Part shown: one piece after another, positions 34,879-42,943 of the stretch
How positions within the stretch are numbered: the first letter of the stretch is position 1
Layout: each line of letters starts with the position of its first letter
From: JALYXV01 sp963733505
GTDB taxonomy: Bacteria; Actinomycetota; Acidimicrobiia; Acidimicrobiales; Palsa-688
Reading direction: 5' to 3'
Assembly: GCA_963733505.1 (NCBI GenBank)
Contig: CAVTDW010000023.1
Span: 205,635-269,634 of the forward strand
Length of the DNA stretch: 64,000 nt
Notes under the pieces: generated by a model
The model's database searches: none
Told to the model about the DNA's origin: nothing
Seen by the model: only the letters and a program-made list of their open reading frames with translations
Translations under genes and position numbers: made by a program

Positions 34879-35903
34879 TAACGCGTCGCTACGACCAGAT
34901 AACCGTCGGGCGACCACTCCTCGCAATCGACGGTGCTGAAGCCGGCCTCCCGGCATACGAACACCGCGTAGGGCGCCGGAAGCGACGGGCCGAGCGTGGG
35001 ATCGAACGTGGGCCGTGACGGCGCCCACAGCTCCGACGGCGCCGGCGGAGGCTCTGGCGACGGCTCCGACGGGCCGGTGCCCCGGGAGAGCACCAGCCGC
35101 CCCTCGGGCGACAGCTTTTCGTACGCCATGGCGATGAGGTCGACCATCTGTGGGGCGCTCAAGGTGTCCTCCACCGACAGCGCCACGACCGCGCCGAGGC
35201 TGGCGTCGGCCGCAGTGGCGAGTGTCGCCAGCGGGCTCGCTCCAGCGGCGGCTTCGACCCAGAGGACAGGAGTCCGTTCGTCGAGCGCCGCCGAGGCCAC
35301 CCGATGGAGTCGATCCCGTTGCCCCTGATCGAACACCGCGTCGAACCGATTCCGGCCGAACCACGGCCGCCACCGGCGCTCAGCGACCTCCTGCTCCAGC
35401 ATTTCGACCCGCAGTGCGAGCGCCTGGAGGTCGTCGGCCGCCGGTGCCGCGGTCGAGAGGCGCTCCGCCAGCAGCTCGCTGTGGGCGTCGACCAACTCCA
35501 CCAGGTCGGCGTGGCGGTGGGTGTCGGGGCTCTCGGCCACCGCCGCCGCCGCGTCGAGAGCCTCGAGCGTGCGGTCCGCGAACTCCTTGACCTGGTCGAG
35601 GATGCCGATCGCCTGGCGGAGGAACAGCCGGGACATCCCCTTGTGCAGCACCGACCCCCCGGGGAGGCGGGTAGTGGTGGGAATCCGGTCGGGACTGAAC
35701 CGCGACGCCCGCCGCGCCTCCTCGATCCGCCGGTGCAGCGTGGCCAGACGGGGCATCTGGGCCCGCGAGGCGATGATCCGCCGGAAATGCGCATCGAGGT
35801 CCGCCTCCAGGTCCGGGGGGTACTCTCCGCTGGCCCGGCGCTCGGCCACGGTGGCTCGCAGCCGCTCGAGCAGGGCGGGCATGGCAAGACCGTCGTCACT
35901 CAC
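34878..35903 (-). CDS. Coiled-coil protein with degenerate methyltransferase domain
   Basis: A 341-aa paralog of the methyltransferases at 37122-38327 and 41812-42943. The N-terminal half shares their helical module (LDAHFRRIIASRAQM; RFSPDRIPTTTRLPGG; LFLRQAIGILDQVKEF) and the RWRPWFGRNRFDAVFD hinge. The SAM-binding motif I is degenerate: VLWVEAAAGASPLATL instead of VLDVGFGRGELLELL, lacking the G-x-G-x-G core, and the post-I acidic residue is unclear. It ends SPDGYLVVATR like the others. It may be a non-catalytic partner of the intact paralog. A Pro/Ser-rich insertion (residues 280-305) is not seen in the relatives. Confidence 0.75.
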   Translation of the reverse strand: MSDDGLAMPALLERLRATVAERRASGEYPPDLEADLDAHFRRIIASRAQMPRLATLHRRIEEARRASRFSPDRIPTTTRLPGGSVLHKGMSRLFLRQAIGILDQVKEFADRTLEALDAAAAVAESPDTHRHADLVELVDAHSELLAERLSTAAPAADDLQALALRVEMLEQEVAERRWRPWFGRNRFDAVFDQGQRDRLHRVASAALDERTPVLWVEAAAGASPLATLATAADASLGAVVALSVEDTLSAPQMVDLIAMAYEKLSPEGRLVLSRGTGPSEPSPEPPPAPSELWAPSRPTFDPTLGPSLPAPYAVFVCREAGFSTVDCEEWSPDGYLVVATR

Positions 35904-35955
35904 CGTCGGCCGACACTAGCCGGGGGGATGCCCCCACCTGCCGGCCCCGGCGCCG

Positions 35956-37122
35956 TCATCGGCGCGTCTGGATCACGTGCAGGAGCCGCTCGTAGCGATC
36001 CAGGAGGTCGCTCCATCGACATCGGGACTCGACGTATCGTCCCCCCTCGTCGCCGAGCGTCGCCGCCATCTTGTCGTCGGTGGTGAGCACCTCGACCGCC
36101 GCCTCGAACCCCGCGAACTCGGCGAAGCCGACCGCCCCCGGCTCGGGCCGCAGGTCACCGGCATCGGCGGTCTCTACCAGGCCGGGGCGACGCAGGCCGC
36201 TTCGGTCGGCCCAGACGACCGGCAGTACGGGGGCATCGCGCGACTCGATCGTGGCCACCGCGGAGGCCATTGCCACGACTCGAGCGACCCGGTCGGGCGC
36301 CGGCGTCCAGGAGACATCGGCGGTCGCCGCGTCGCCCGCGCCGCCCAGGACCACCAGCTGGAGGGGACCGGGATGGCGCGCCTTGTAGGCCGCGAAGTAG
36401 CCGACGATGCGGGCGCAACCGGCAGCACCACCGACCAGCAACAGGTATGGCCGGCCGTCGACGGCCGCGCGCACGTCGTCGCATGCCGAAGGCGATCCCT
36501 GCGCCAGCTCGTCCAGTTCGGCGGCGTCGAGGCCGCAACCGACGATGGCGCTGGTTCTGATCCTGCCCGCACTGGGCCTCACCCGCTGCAGCTCCCGGTG
36601 GTCGACGAATGCCAGGGCCGACGGCTGGCGCAGCAGCGTGGCGAAGACTCCGAGCCTCAGGCGGGCGTCGGCGCCGGCTAGCGGGTGCAGCACCGTCGGG
36701 ACCCAACCGGCGAGGGCCGTCAACGAGCACCACGCCATGTGGCTCGCAGAGCCGGCGACGGCGACGGCATCGAACGCCCCGCCGTGATCGCGGAGCCAGT
36801 CGACCAGTCCGGGGACCTGGGGCCCGGCGCCGAGCAACCACTGCGCTTGGAGATCCGGGCCCGGGTGCAGTCCAGCGTCGATGCATTGTCGAACGAGGCG
36901 CTGCCATCCCCCGAGCGCCTGGTCGGCCTCGTCGGCGATCGGCAGCCGATGGACCACGACTCCGTTGAACGCGCCCGGCGCGTCCGGTGCGCCCGCGTCG
37001 CCCGCGACCAGGACCTCGACCTCGTGGCCCCGGGTCCCGAGCCGAGCGACGTAGTCCTCACACCAGCGCGCCGCGGCGCCACCCGACGGGTAGTCCTCGG
37101 CGACGACGAACAGCAACCGCAT
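35956..37122 (-). CDS. Divergent GT4-like glycosyltransferase
   Basis: A 388-aa GT-B-like protein. The N-terminal MRLLFVVAEDYPSGGAAARWCEDYVARLGTRGHEVEV is typical of GT4 (I cite it as the first 35 residues with the SGG loop). The donor domain has YLLLVGGAAGCARIVGYFAAYKARHPGPLQLVVLGG in place of the usual VGRL-x-x-KG. The C-terminal part has GFAEFAGFEAAVEVL and WSDLLDRYERLLHV, resembling the neighbouring GT4 enzymes. The EX7E-type acidic pair is hard to find, so activity is uncertain. The start is the ATG at 37122, overlapping the upstream stop by 4 bp. Confidence 0.7.
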   Translation of the reverse strand: MRLLFVVAEDYPSGGAAARWCEDYVARLGTRGHEVEVLVAGDAGAPDAPGAFNGVVVHRLPIADEADQALGGWQRLVRQCIDAGLHPGPDLQAQWLLGAGPQVPGLVDWLRDHGGAFDAVAVAGSASHMAWCSLTALAGWVPTVLHPLAGADARLRLGVFATLLRQPSALAFVDHRELQRVRPSAGRIRTSAIVGCGLDAAELDELAQGSPSACDDVRAAVDGRPYLLLVGGAAGCARIVGYFAAYKARHPGPLQLVVLGGAGDAATADVSWTPAPDRVARVVAMASAVATIESRDAPVLPVVWADRSGLRRPGLVETADAGDLRPEPGAVGFAEFAGFEAAVEVLTTDDKMAATLGDEGGRYVESRCRWSDLLDRYERLLHVIQTRR

Positions 37123-38327
37123 CAGCGGGTCGCGATGACGGCGTAATCCCCCGGTCCGAACAGCAGCTGATTGAGCTTGTCGAGATTCGCGGTCGCCGCG
37201 GGCTCGCCGTTGACGGGAGCCAGGCGCTCGTCGTCGGCGGGCCAGGAGCGCCGGTCGATCTCGACGGCTCCGAATCCCACCTGCTGGCACAAGAACTCGA
37301 GGTAGGCGGGATGCACGGGCCGCTCGTGGGTCGGGTCGATGAAGAACGAATGGGCGAACACATACAGGGACTCGGGATTGACCGTTTCCATGATCAACTT
37401 GCCGCCGACGCGCAGCTTGTCGAACGCCACCGCCACCAACTCCAGCAGCCGCTGGGGCGTCAGATGCTCGACCACCTGGATGAGGATGACGCCGCCCAGG
37501 CTGGCGTCGTCGCAGCTCGCCAACGTTGCCAGGCCGTCACCGACGGCAACGTCGCAGCCTCGGGCCCGGGCCTCGTCCACCAGGGCGGGATCGATCTCGA
37601 CGCCTCGGGCCGCGACCCCGCGAGCCGCCAGGAGTTCCAGCAACTCGCCCCGCCCGAAGCCGACGTCAAGGACGGGCTGGCAGCCGACGAGGCGGTCGGC
37701 GATGTCGCGGTAGCGGTCGAGCATCTCCTCCCGGCTACCGCGGAAGCGGTCCTCGAAGTCCTGGTTGCGATACCACGGCCGGAACCGTCTCGACGCTTCG
37801 GCGGCTTCGAGTTGCTCGACCCGCTGGCGCAGGTGGACCAGATCCGGTTCGACTCCCTCCGATGGCCGTTCGAAGCGGGCCAGGCGGTACAGGATCTCGT
37901 CGACTTGGCGGTCCAGATCGCCATGCGAGTCCCTCAGGTGGTGCTCGAGGGACGCCAGAACGCCGTCGAGCAGGACGATGACCTGGGTCGCCAGGTCATG
38001 CACCTGGTCCAGGGTTCCTTGGGTCTGGCGACGCACCAATTTGGCGACAAGGCGATGGACCGCCTCGCCGCCGGGCATCTCCGAGGTCTCGGGAATTCTG
38101 CTCACGTCGAAGTTGGCCCGTCGGCGCAACGTCTCCAACTCCTGCCGGAGGGCGGCAATCTCGGGCCCCGGCGCCGACGGCCTTCCCCACCGCTCGGGCG
38201 ATCCATGGCCGTTGCCGTCGTCGGTCACCACCGCAGCCCGTCCGTCACCGATGGCCTGCCGGAGAAGGCTTTCGAGTTGGTGCAATCGGTCCGTTTGGTC
38301 GCTCTCGGGTGGTTGTGTCCCGTCCAC
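37122..38327 (-). CDS. Class I SAM-dependent methyltransferase with N-terminal coiled coil
   Basis: A 401-aa protein. About 190 helical residues (ALRQELETLRRRANFDVSRIP; then DQVHDLATQVIVLLDGVLAS and LVHLRQRVEQLEAAEA) lead into a methyltransferase domain. Motif I is PVLDVGFGRGELLELLAA, the post-I acid lies in GVEIDPALVDEARARG, and VILIQVVEHL is motif II. The end LNQLLFGPGDYAVIATR resembles WbdD-like and sugar O-methyltransferases in O-antigen loci, where methylation can end chain growth. Of the three paralogs here, this is the only one with intact catalytic motifs. It is coupled to its neighbour by a 4-bp overlap. Confidence 0.87.
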   Translation of the reverse strand: MDGTQPPESDQTDRLHQLESLLRQAIGDGRAAVVTDDGNGHGSPERWGRPSAPGPEIAALRQELETLRRRANFDVSRIPETSEMPGGEAVHRLVAKLVRRQTQGTLDQVHDLATQVIVLLDGVLASLEHHLRDSHGDLDRQVDEILYRLARFERPSEGVEPDLVHLRQRVEQLEAAEASRRFRPWYRNQDFEDRFRGSREEMLDRYRDIADRLVGCQPVLDVGFGRGELLELLAARGVAARGVEIDPALVDEARARGCDVAVGDGLATLASCDDASLGGVILIQVVEHLTPQRLLELVAVAFDKLRVGGKLIMETVNPESLYVFAHSFFIDPTHERPVHPAYLEFLCQQVGFGAVEIDRRSWPADDERLAPVNGEPAATANLDKLNQLLFGPGDYAVIATR

Positions 38328-38339
38328 GGCGGCCCGATC

Positions 38340-39551
38340 CTACTTCCCGGGTACTGACGGCCGGGGTTGGCCGGCCGCCCGAACTGCCTGAGACTCGAGG
38401 AAGCGGCGGTACCGGCCGCTCAGTCGTGTCCAGCCGTACCGAGCCTCGACATAGCCCTGGCCGGCCCGCCCCATGGCTGCGGACGTGGCGCGATCATCGA
38501 GCAGCCGATCGAGGCCCACTTCGAAGCTGGCGTACGAATCGAAGGTCAACCCGCCTCCCGAGGTCTGCACGTGGTGGCGGGTGGCCTCGCAGACGTCGTT
38601 GACGAGGACCGGCCGGGCCGCCGTCCAACCTTCGAGCAACGCCAGCGAGAAGGACTCGAGGGGCGACGGCGAGACCAGGATCGACGCCGCCCGCAGCGCG
38701 CCCCACTTCACCGCTTCGTCACGGGTCCCGGCGACGACGACATCGGGGTGGGCGGGGACCTGGTCGACGACGGGACCGACGAAGAGCAGGGCGAGCGGGC
38801 CGGGATGACGCTTCTTGTAGGCCGTGAAGAAGCGGTACAGCAGCAGCGAACCCTTCCCCTCGTCCATCCGACCCAGACACAGCAGGAACGGGCGGTCCCC
38901 GACGCCCGTCTCGGCCCGGGCCCGAGCCACGTCGCCCGGCGCCTCGATGACGCCGAGGCCGATCACCGCCTGCGGGTGGGCACTCACGGCGGGGAAGAAC
39001 CGTTCGGTCATGGACCGTTCCGCCGCCGTCTGGAACACCAAGGCTCCCGCCGTTTCGAACACCCGCCGAAAGACCGGCAGCCTGATTGGGGCTTCGTCGT
39101 GGGTCGCCGGGTGCAGGACGCTGCGCGGGCCGACGCGCAGCACACCCTCCACCGTCGGCCAGTACAGGTAGGGATAGAAGATGATCAGGTCGGCCCCCGA
39201 CGAAGTGGCCTGGTCGAGGACCTCGGGGCAGACCGGGCCCTGGAGCTCCAGCCATCGCCGCTCGTCGGCGGGTGACACCGCGGCTGGATCGGCCAGCACC
39301 GGCCCGGACAGTTCGTCGAAGCGGGGATGGCGGGTCCCGATCGAGCGAAATCGCCGAACCGTCACGCCGTTCAGAGGTGTCGTGCCCTCGGGGTAGACGT
39401 TGGCCCAGGTGCGGGCGTCCAAGGCGCAGGTGGTGCATACCTCGACCTCGACGCCATCGGCCGCCAGGTGTTCGGCCAGCATCCGGGCCCCGTATTCGGC
39501 CCCGCCGATCACCTCCTCGCCGTAGCGAGGAACCACATAGGTGACCTTCAC
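38340..39551 (-). CDS. GT4 family glycosyltransferase
   Basis: A 403-aa GT-B enzyme. N-terminal KVTYVVPRYGEEVIGGAEYGARMLAEHL has the family GGAE loop. The linker IFYPYLYWPTVEGVLR and LHPATHDEAPIRLPVF is shared with the paralog at 32566-33792. The donor domain is FLLCLGRMDEGKGSLLLYRFFTAYK, then VSPSPLESFSLALLEGW with the catalytic-region glutamates. It probably adds a hexose or deoxyhexose to the growing surface glycan. Its start region overlaps the upstream gene's stop by 4 bp. Confidence 0.92.
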   Translation of the reverse strand: MKVTYVVPRYGEEVIGGAEYGARMLAEHLAADGVEVEVCTTCALDARTWANVYPEGTTPLNGVTVRRFRSIGTRHPRFDELSGPVLADPAAVSPADERRWLELQGPVCPEVLDQATSSGADLIIFYPYLYWPTVEGVLRVGPRSVLHPATHDEAPIRLPVFRRVFETAGALVFQTAAERSMTERFFPAVSAHPQAVIGLGVIEAPGDVARARAETGVGDRPFLLCLGRMDEGKGSLLLYRFFTAYKKRHPGPLALLFVGPVVDQVPAHPDVVVAGTRDEAVKWGALRAASILVSPSPLESFSLALLEGWTAARPVLVNDVCEATRHHVQTSGGGLTFDSYASFEVGLDRLLDDRATSAAMGRAGQGYVEARYGWTRLSGRYRRFLESQAVRAAGQPRPSVPGK

Positions 39552-40675
39552 GGCGACACCTCGGCAATGACGTCGGTGATGGCGTCGGCGAAGCGGCGCC
39601 GGCTTCGCGCCAACGAAAACTCCTCCGCCCGGGCCCGCCCCCGCGCCACCAACACCTCCCGCAACACCGAATCACCCAACACCCGATCCACCGCCGCCGC
39701 CACCACCGCCGCCCCACCCGCAACCCCGCCCGCCGCCCCGCCACCGGCCGGCAACACCACACCCGCCGAACCCAACGTCTCCGGCACCGCCGCCGCCCCC
39801 AACGCCACCACCGGCACCCCGTGCCACATCGCCTCCAACAACGGCACGCAAAACCCCTCATGCTGCGACAAACACACAAACACATCGGCGCGCCGGTAAT
39901 ACGACACCAACGCCGCCTGCGGTACCGAGCCCGTCAACACCACCGAATCCGACAACCCCAACGCCGCTACCAACCGACCCAACGCCGCCCCATACACCGA
40001 CGACGACGCACCCCCCACCAACCACAACCGGGCCCGAGGGTCATACCGGCGCCGATACACCGCAAACGCCTTCACCACCTCGTGCTGACACTTATTCGGC
40101 GCCAAACGACCCACGAACAACCAATCAGCACCACCACCCGCCTTCGCCGCCGCCAACACCCGCTCCACCCCCACATCCGACGGCGCCCCCAACGCCTCCA
40201 AATCCACCAACACCGGCACCACCACCACCCGCCCATACCCCGCCGCCACCAACTCCGCCCCATTGAAACCCGACACGGGCATCGCCAGCGTGCACGCCTC
40301 CGCCATCTCCCCGAGCTGGCGGCGTCCCCGCTCGACGGCGTGGCCGGCTCCGGGATCCCAGCCGTCGAGGAATCGGGTCGGGGTCAGATTGTGGTAGTTG
40401 ACGACGAGGGGACGGCGCTGGCGCTGGACGAAGTCGGCGACATCGGAGCCCACGGCCAGTTGGTAGATCAGCACGTCTCCCACTGATGAGGCGACGGCGG
40501 CGCCGTAGTCCCGATACGGGCGGCCCCGACCGGCCAGAGCCGGATGGACCTCGGCCGTGAAGATCTCCGATGGCCGGCCGAGCAGGTCCCGCATCGCCCG
40601 TTGCACTTCCAGGGCGTGGAAACCCACGGCGCTCGGTTCCAGGGTGGGAACGAACTGGTGGACCGCCGCGGTCAT
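39548..40675 (-). CDS. GT4-like glycosyltransferase, copy A of a shared C-terminal module
   Basis: A 375-aa GT-B protein. The N-terminal domain (about residues 1-135) is unique: AVHQFVPTLEPSAVGFHALE and VVNYHNLTPTRFLDGWD. From SGFNGAELVAAG onward the donor domain (WLFVGRLAPNKCQHEVVKAF; QHEGFCVPLLEAMWHGVPVV) is identical in protein to that of the next gene upstream, as a result of a 701-bp repeat. Only the last few residues differ (AEVSP). Codon use changes sharply at the module border, from C-ending to G/T-ending codons. It may transfer the same sugar as copy B to another acceptor. It overlaps the next gene by 4 bp. Confidence 0.9.
   Translation of the reverse strand: MTAAVHQFVPTLEPSAVGFHALEVQRAMRDLLGRPSEIFTAEVHPALAGRGRPYRDYGAAVASSVGDVLIYQLAVGSDVADFVQRQRRPLVVNYHNLTPTRFLDGWDPGAGHAVERGRRQLGEMAEACTLAMPVSGFNGAELVAAGYGRVVVVPVLVDLEALGAPSDVGVERVLAAAKAGGGADWLFVGRLAPNKCQHEVVKAFAVYRRRYDPRARLWLVGGASSSVYGAALGRLVAALGLSDSVVLTGSVPQAALVSYYRRADVFVCLSQHEGFCVPLLEAMWHGVPVVALGAAAVPETLGSAGVVLPAGGGAAGGVAGGAAVVAAAVDRVLGDSVLREVLVARGRARAEEFSLARSRRRFADAITDVIAEVSP
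39567..40267. repeat. 701-bp repeat, copy A (C-terminal glycosyltransferase module)
   Basis: This segment matches 40688-41388 at a constant offset of 1121 bp. I compared the lines and saw one difference (T at 39968 versus C at 41089), which is silent (Val). The + strand is strikingly poor in G. The ends coincide with the SGFNG segment near the domain border and with the last few codons of the gene. Confidence 0.95.
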
Positions 40676-41799
40676 GAACCGGCGCCGATGACGTCGGTGA
40701 TGGCGTCGGCGAAGCGGCGCCGGCTTCGCGCCAACGAAAACTCCTCCGCCCGGGCCCGCCCCCGCGCCACCAACACCTCCCGCAACACCGAATCACCCAA
40801 CACCCGATCCACCGCCGCCGCCACCACCGCCGCCCCACCCGCAACCCCGCCCGCCGCCCCGCCACCGGCCGGCAACACCACACCCGCCGAACCCAACGTC
40901 TCCGGCACCGCCGCCGCCCCCAACGCCACCACCGGCACCCCGTGCCACATCGCCTCCAACAACGGCACGCAAAACCCCTCATGCTGCGACAAACACACAA
41001 ACACATCGGCGCGCCGGTAATACGACACCAACGCCGCCTGCGGTACCGAGCCCGTCAACACCACCGAATCCGACAACCCCAACGCCGCCACCAACCGACC
41101 CAACGCCGCCCCATACACCGACGACGACGCACCCCCCACCAACCACAACCGGGCCCGAGGGTCATACCGGCGCCGATACACCGCAAACGCCTTCACCACC
41201 TCGTGCTGACACTTATTCGGCGCCAAACGACCCACGAACAACCAATCAGCACCACCACCCGCCTTCGCCGCCGCCAACACCCGCTCCACCCCCACATCCG
41301 ACGGCGCCCCCAACGCCTCCAAATCCACCAACACCGGCACCACCACCACCCGCCCATACCCCGCCGCCACCAACTCCGCCCCATTGAACCCCGAGTCCGC
41401 GATGGCCAGCCGGCACCCCGTCGCCAGCTCGTCGAGGTGGCGATAGCCCTCCAGCAGTTCGGGCACCAGCAGCGGTTCCCACGGACCGACCATGGCCGCG
41501 GGGGTGATGTTGTGGTAGTTCACGATCCTCGGTTCCGGTCGATGGGCGACGAAATCGCCCATCGGGCTACCCGTCGAAAGTTGGTACAGCAACCAGGTCG
41601 CTTCGCCGGACGTGGCCGCGGCGGTGGCGGCATACTCCCGCCAGTCGCGGACGTGGCGTCGCCCGGCCCGCCAGGAGCTGGTGACCCAGATATCGCTGCG
41701 GTACCCGAGCGATCGCAGGGTCTTCGCCACCTCGTCGGCGTGGTTGCTGATCGCCGAACGGGCGGCATAGACCGGCAGGAACTGATGAACCGCGGTCAA
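40672..41799 (-). CDS. GT4-like glycosyltransferase, copy B of a shared C-terminal module
   Basis: A 375-aa GT-B protein. The N-terminal domain (residues 1-135) is related to but clearly different from copy A: AVHQFLPVYAARSAISNHADE and VNYHNITPAAMVGPW, followed by LAIADSGFNG. From there the donor domain is identical in sequence to copy A. It also ends differently (GAGS). Like copy A it lacks a signal or membrane segment and would work on the cytosolic side. It overlaps the copy A start by 4 bp. Equal donor domains with different acceptor domains suggest equal donors and different acceptors. Confidence 0.9.
   Translation of the reverse strand: MTAVHQFLPVYAARSAISNHADEVAKTLRSLGYRSDIWVTSSWRAGRRHVRDWREYAATAAATSGEATWLLYQLSTGSPMGDFVAHRPEPRIVNYHNITPAAMVGPWEPLLVPELLEGYRHLDELATGCRLAIADSGFNGAELVAAGYGRVVVVPVLVDLEALGAPSDVGVERVLAAAKAGGGADWLFVGRLAPNKCQHEVVKAFAVYRRRYDPRARLWLVGGASSSVYGAALGRLVAALGLSDSVVLTGSVPQAALVSYYRRADVFVCLSQHEGFCVPLLEAMWHGVPVVALGAAAVPETLGSAGVVLPAGGGAAGGVAGGAAVVAAAVDRVLGDSVLREVLVARGRARAEEFSLARSRRRFADAITDVIGAGS
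40688..41388. repeat. 701-bp repeat, copy B (C-terminal glycosyltransferase module)
   Basis: Second copy of the segment at 39567-40267, in direct orientation with 420 bp of non-repeated DNA between them (the N-terminal domain of copy A plus the intergenic junction). No transposase, terminal inverted repeats or target duplication are visible, so this is not an insertion sequence. Tandem duplication followed by divergence of one end, or gene conversion, would explain it. Confidence 0.95.
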
Positions 41800-41811
41800 T
41801 GCCGGCGACGA

Positions 41812-42943
41812 TCAGCGCGGGAGGCGGGCGCGGAGCGCGAAGTCCGCGGGGACGAACACGGCGCCGGCCAGTCGGGCGAAGTTGGTGGCGCACACCTCAG
41901 CCAGCGCACCCAGCGCACCGGCTCCGCACTCCCGCACCCTCCGCACCGGCCGCACCCTCCGCACCCTCCGCACCGGCCGGGGCTGGCGCCAGTTCGACCA
42001 GCGTCGGCCCGGCTCCCAAGCGCACCGTGGGATCGACGAAACCGGCCGGCCCGAGGAGCGAGAGCCACGTCTCGGGGTGGATCGGGCGGCCCTCGGCCAG
42101 ATCGACCGCCACGGGGGGGCCGCGCGCAGCCACGCCGCGGGGTGAGCCGAGAGGACGACAAGTGACCCACCGGGCATCAGCTTCGCCGCCGCCAAGCCCA
42201 CCAACGCCCGCAGCGACGCCACGCTCATCGTCTCGACACAGCCCGAGAGCACTACGGCCCCCAGCGAGTCGGCCGGGAGCACCCCGAGGTGCGAGGTGAC
42301 ACCCACCGCCCGCACGTCGGGTACCACGTCCGACGCCGCCAGCGCCGCCTCCTCGTCGGGCTCGACGCCGTAGGCGTCGAAGCCCTTCATCCAACAGCCG
42401 CCGCACGAGTCGTCCGTCGCCGGCGTGAGCGTGGAGGACGCGACCCGACTGGTCGGCGACGGCCGCGAGCACGAACTCGTCCCAGGCGCCGGTCGCGGCC
42501 GCATTCCACCGGGAAGGTGAAAGCTGCGCCGCACCACGCCATGCCGCGGCATCGCCGGTCAACTGGCTTCGTTCGATCTCGTCGACGCGTTCGCCGAGCA
42601 GCCGCAGGGCCCGGGCCAGGGCCTGGAACAGGCCCGACGCCTGGGTGGCGACGTGGCGTACATAGAAGGCGGTGGCCTTGGCCACCGCCACCTTCATCTG
42701 TGCCGCCCCCGGATAGGCCGAAACCGTGGGCGGCCGGATGTCGATAACCGCCGACCGCTCGATCTTGGCGACGATGCTGTCGAAGTCGGCGTTGATGGCG
42801 TCGACCGGGGCGAACTGGGCGAAGGTCCGGTCCAACTCCCGCTCGAAGTCGGCTGGCAGGTCGCCTGACGCCCGCCTCCGCTCCACCTCCTCGTTGATCT
42901 CGGCCAGGACCCGGCTCAAATCGAGGGGCGAGGCGTCACTCAT
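41812..42943 (-). pseudogene. Coiled-coil methyltransferase-like protein with three frame breaks
   Basis: The reconstructed protein is about 376 aa and is the third paralog of the coiled-coil methyltransferase family here. It starts at the ATG 42943 with the helical module (ELDRTFAQFAPVDAINADF; MKVAVAKATAFYVRHVATQ). Motif I reads RVLHAHAGDGRLVRRLLDEG, which has only a partial glycine core. Breaks lie near 42385-42395 (one extra base), in the G7 run at 42113-42119 (one missing base), and in the tandem repeat 41925-41985 (one extra base). The end FVPADFALRARLPR matches the YAVIATR-type ends of the paralogs. Net length fits a full frame once corrected. Confidence 0.7.
41925..41985. repeat. Tandem CCGCACCCT/CCGCACCGG repeats inside the methyltransferase-like gene
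   Basis: Six to seven 9-bp units of CCGCACC-N-N type lie in a row; on the minus strand they encode (A/E)G-A-E repeats in one frame and RR-V in another. One of the frame breaks of the gene falls here, consistent with slippage or miscalled repeat number. Confidence 0.6.

Noticed and set aside
39567..41388. The 701-bp direct repeat as an insertion sequence or composite transposon
   Set aside because: It encodes glycosyltransferase donor domains in frame, has no transposase and no terminal inverted repeats.
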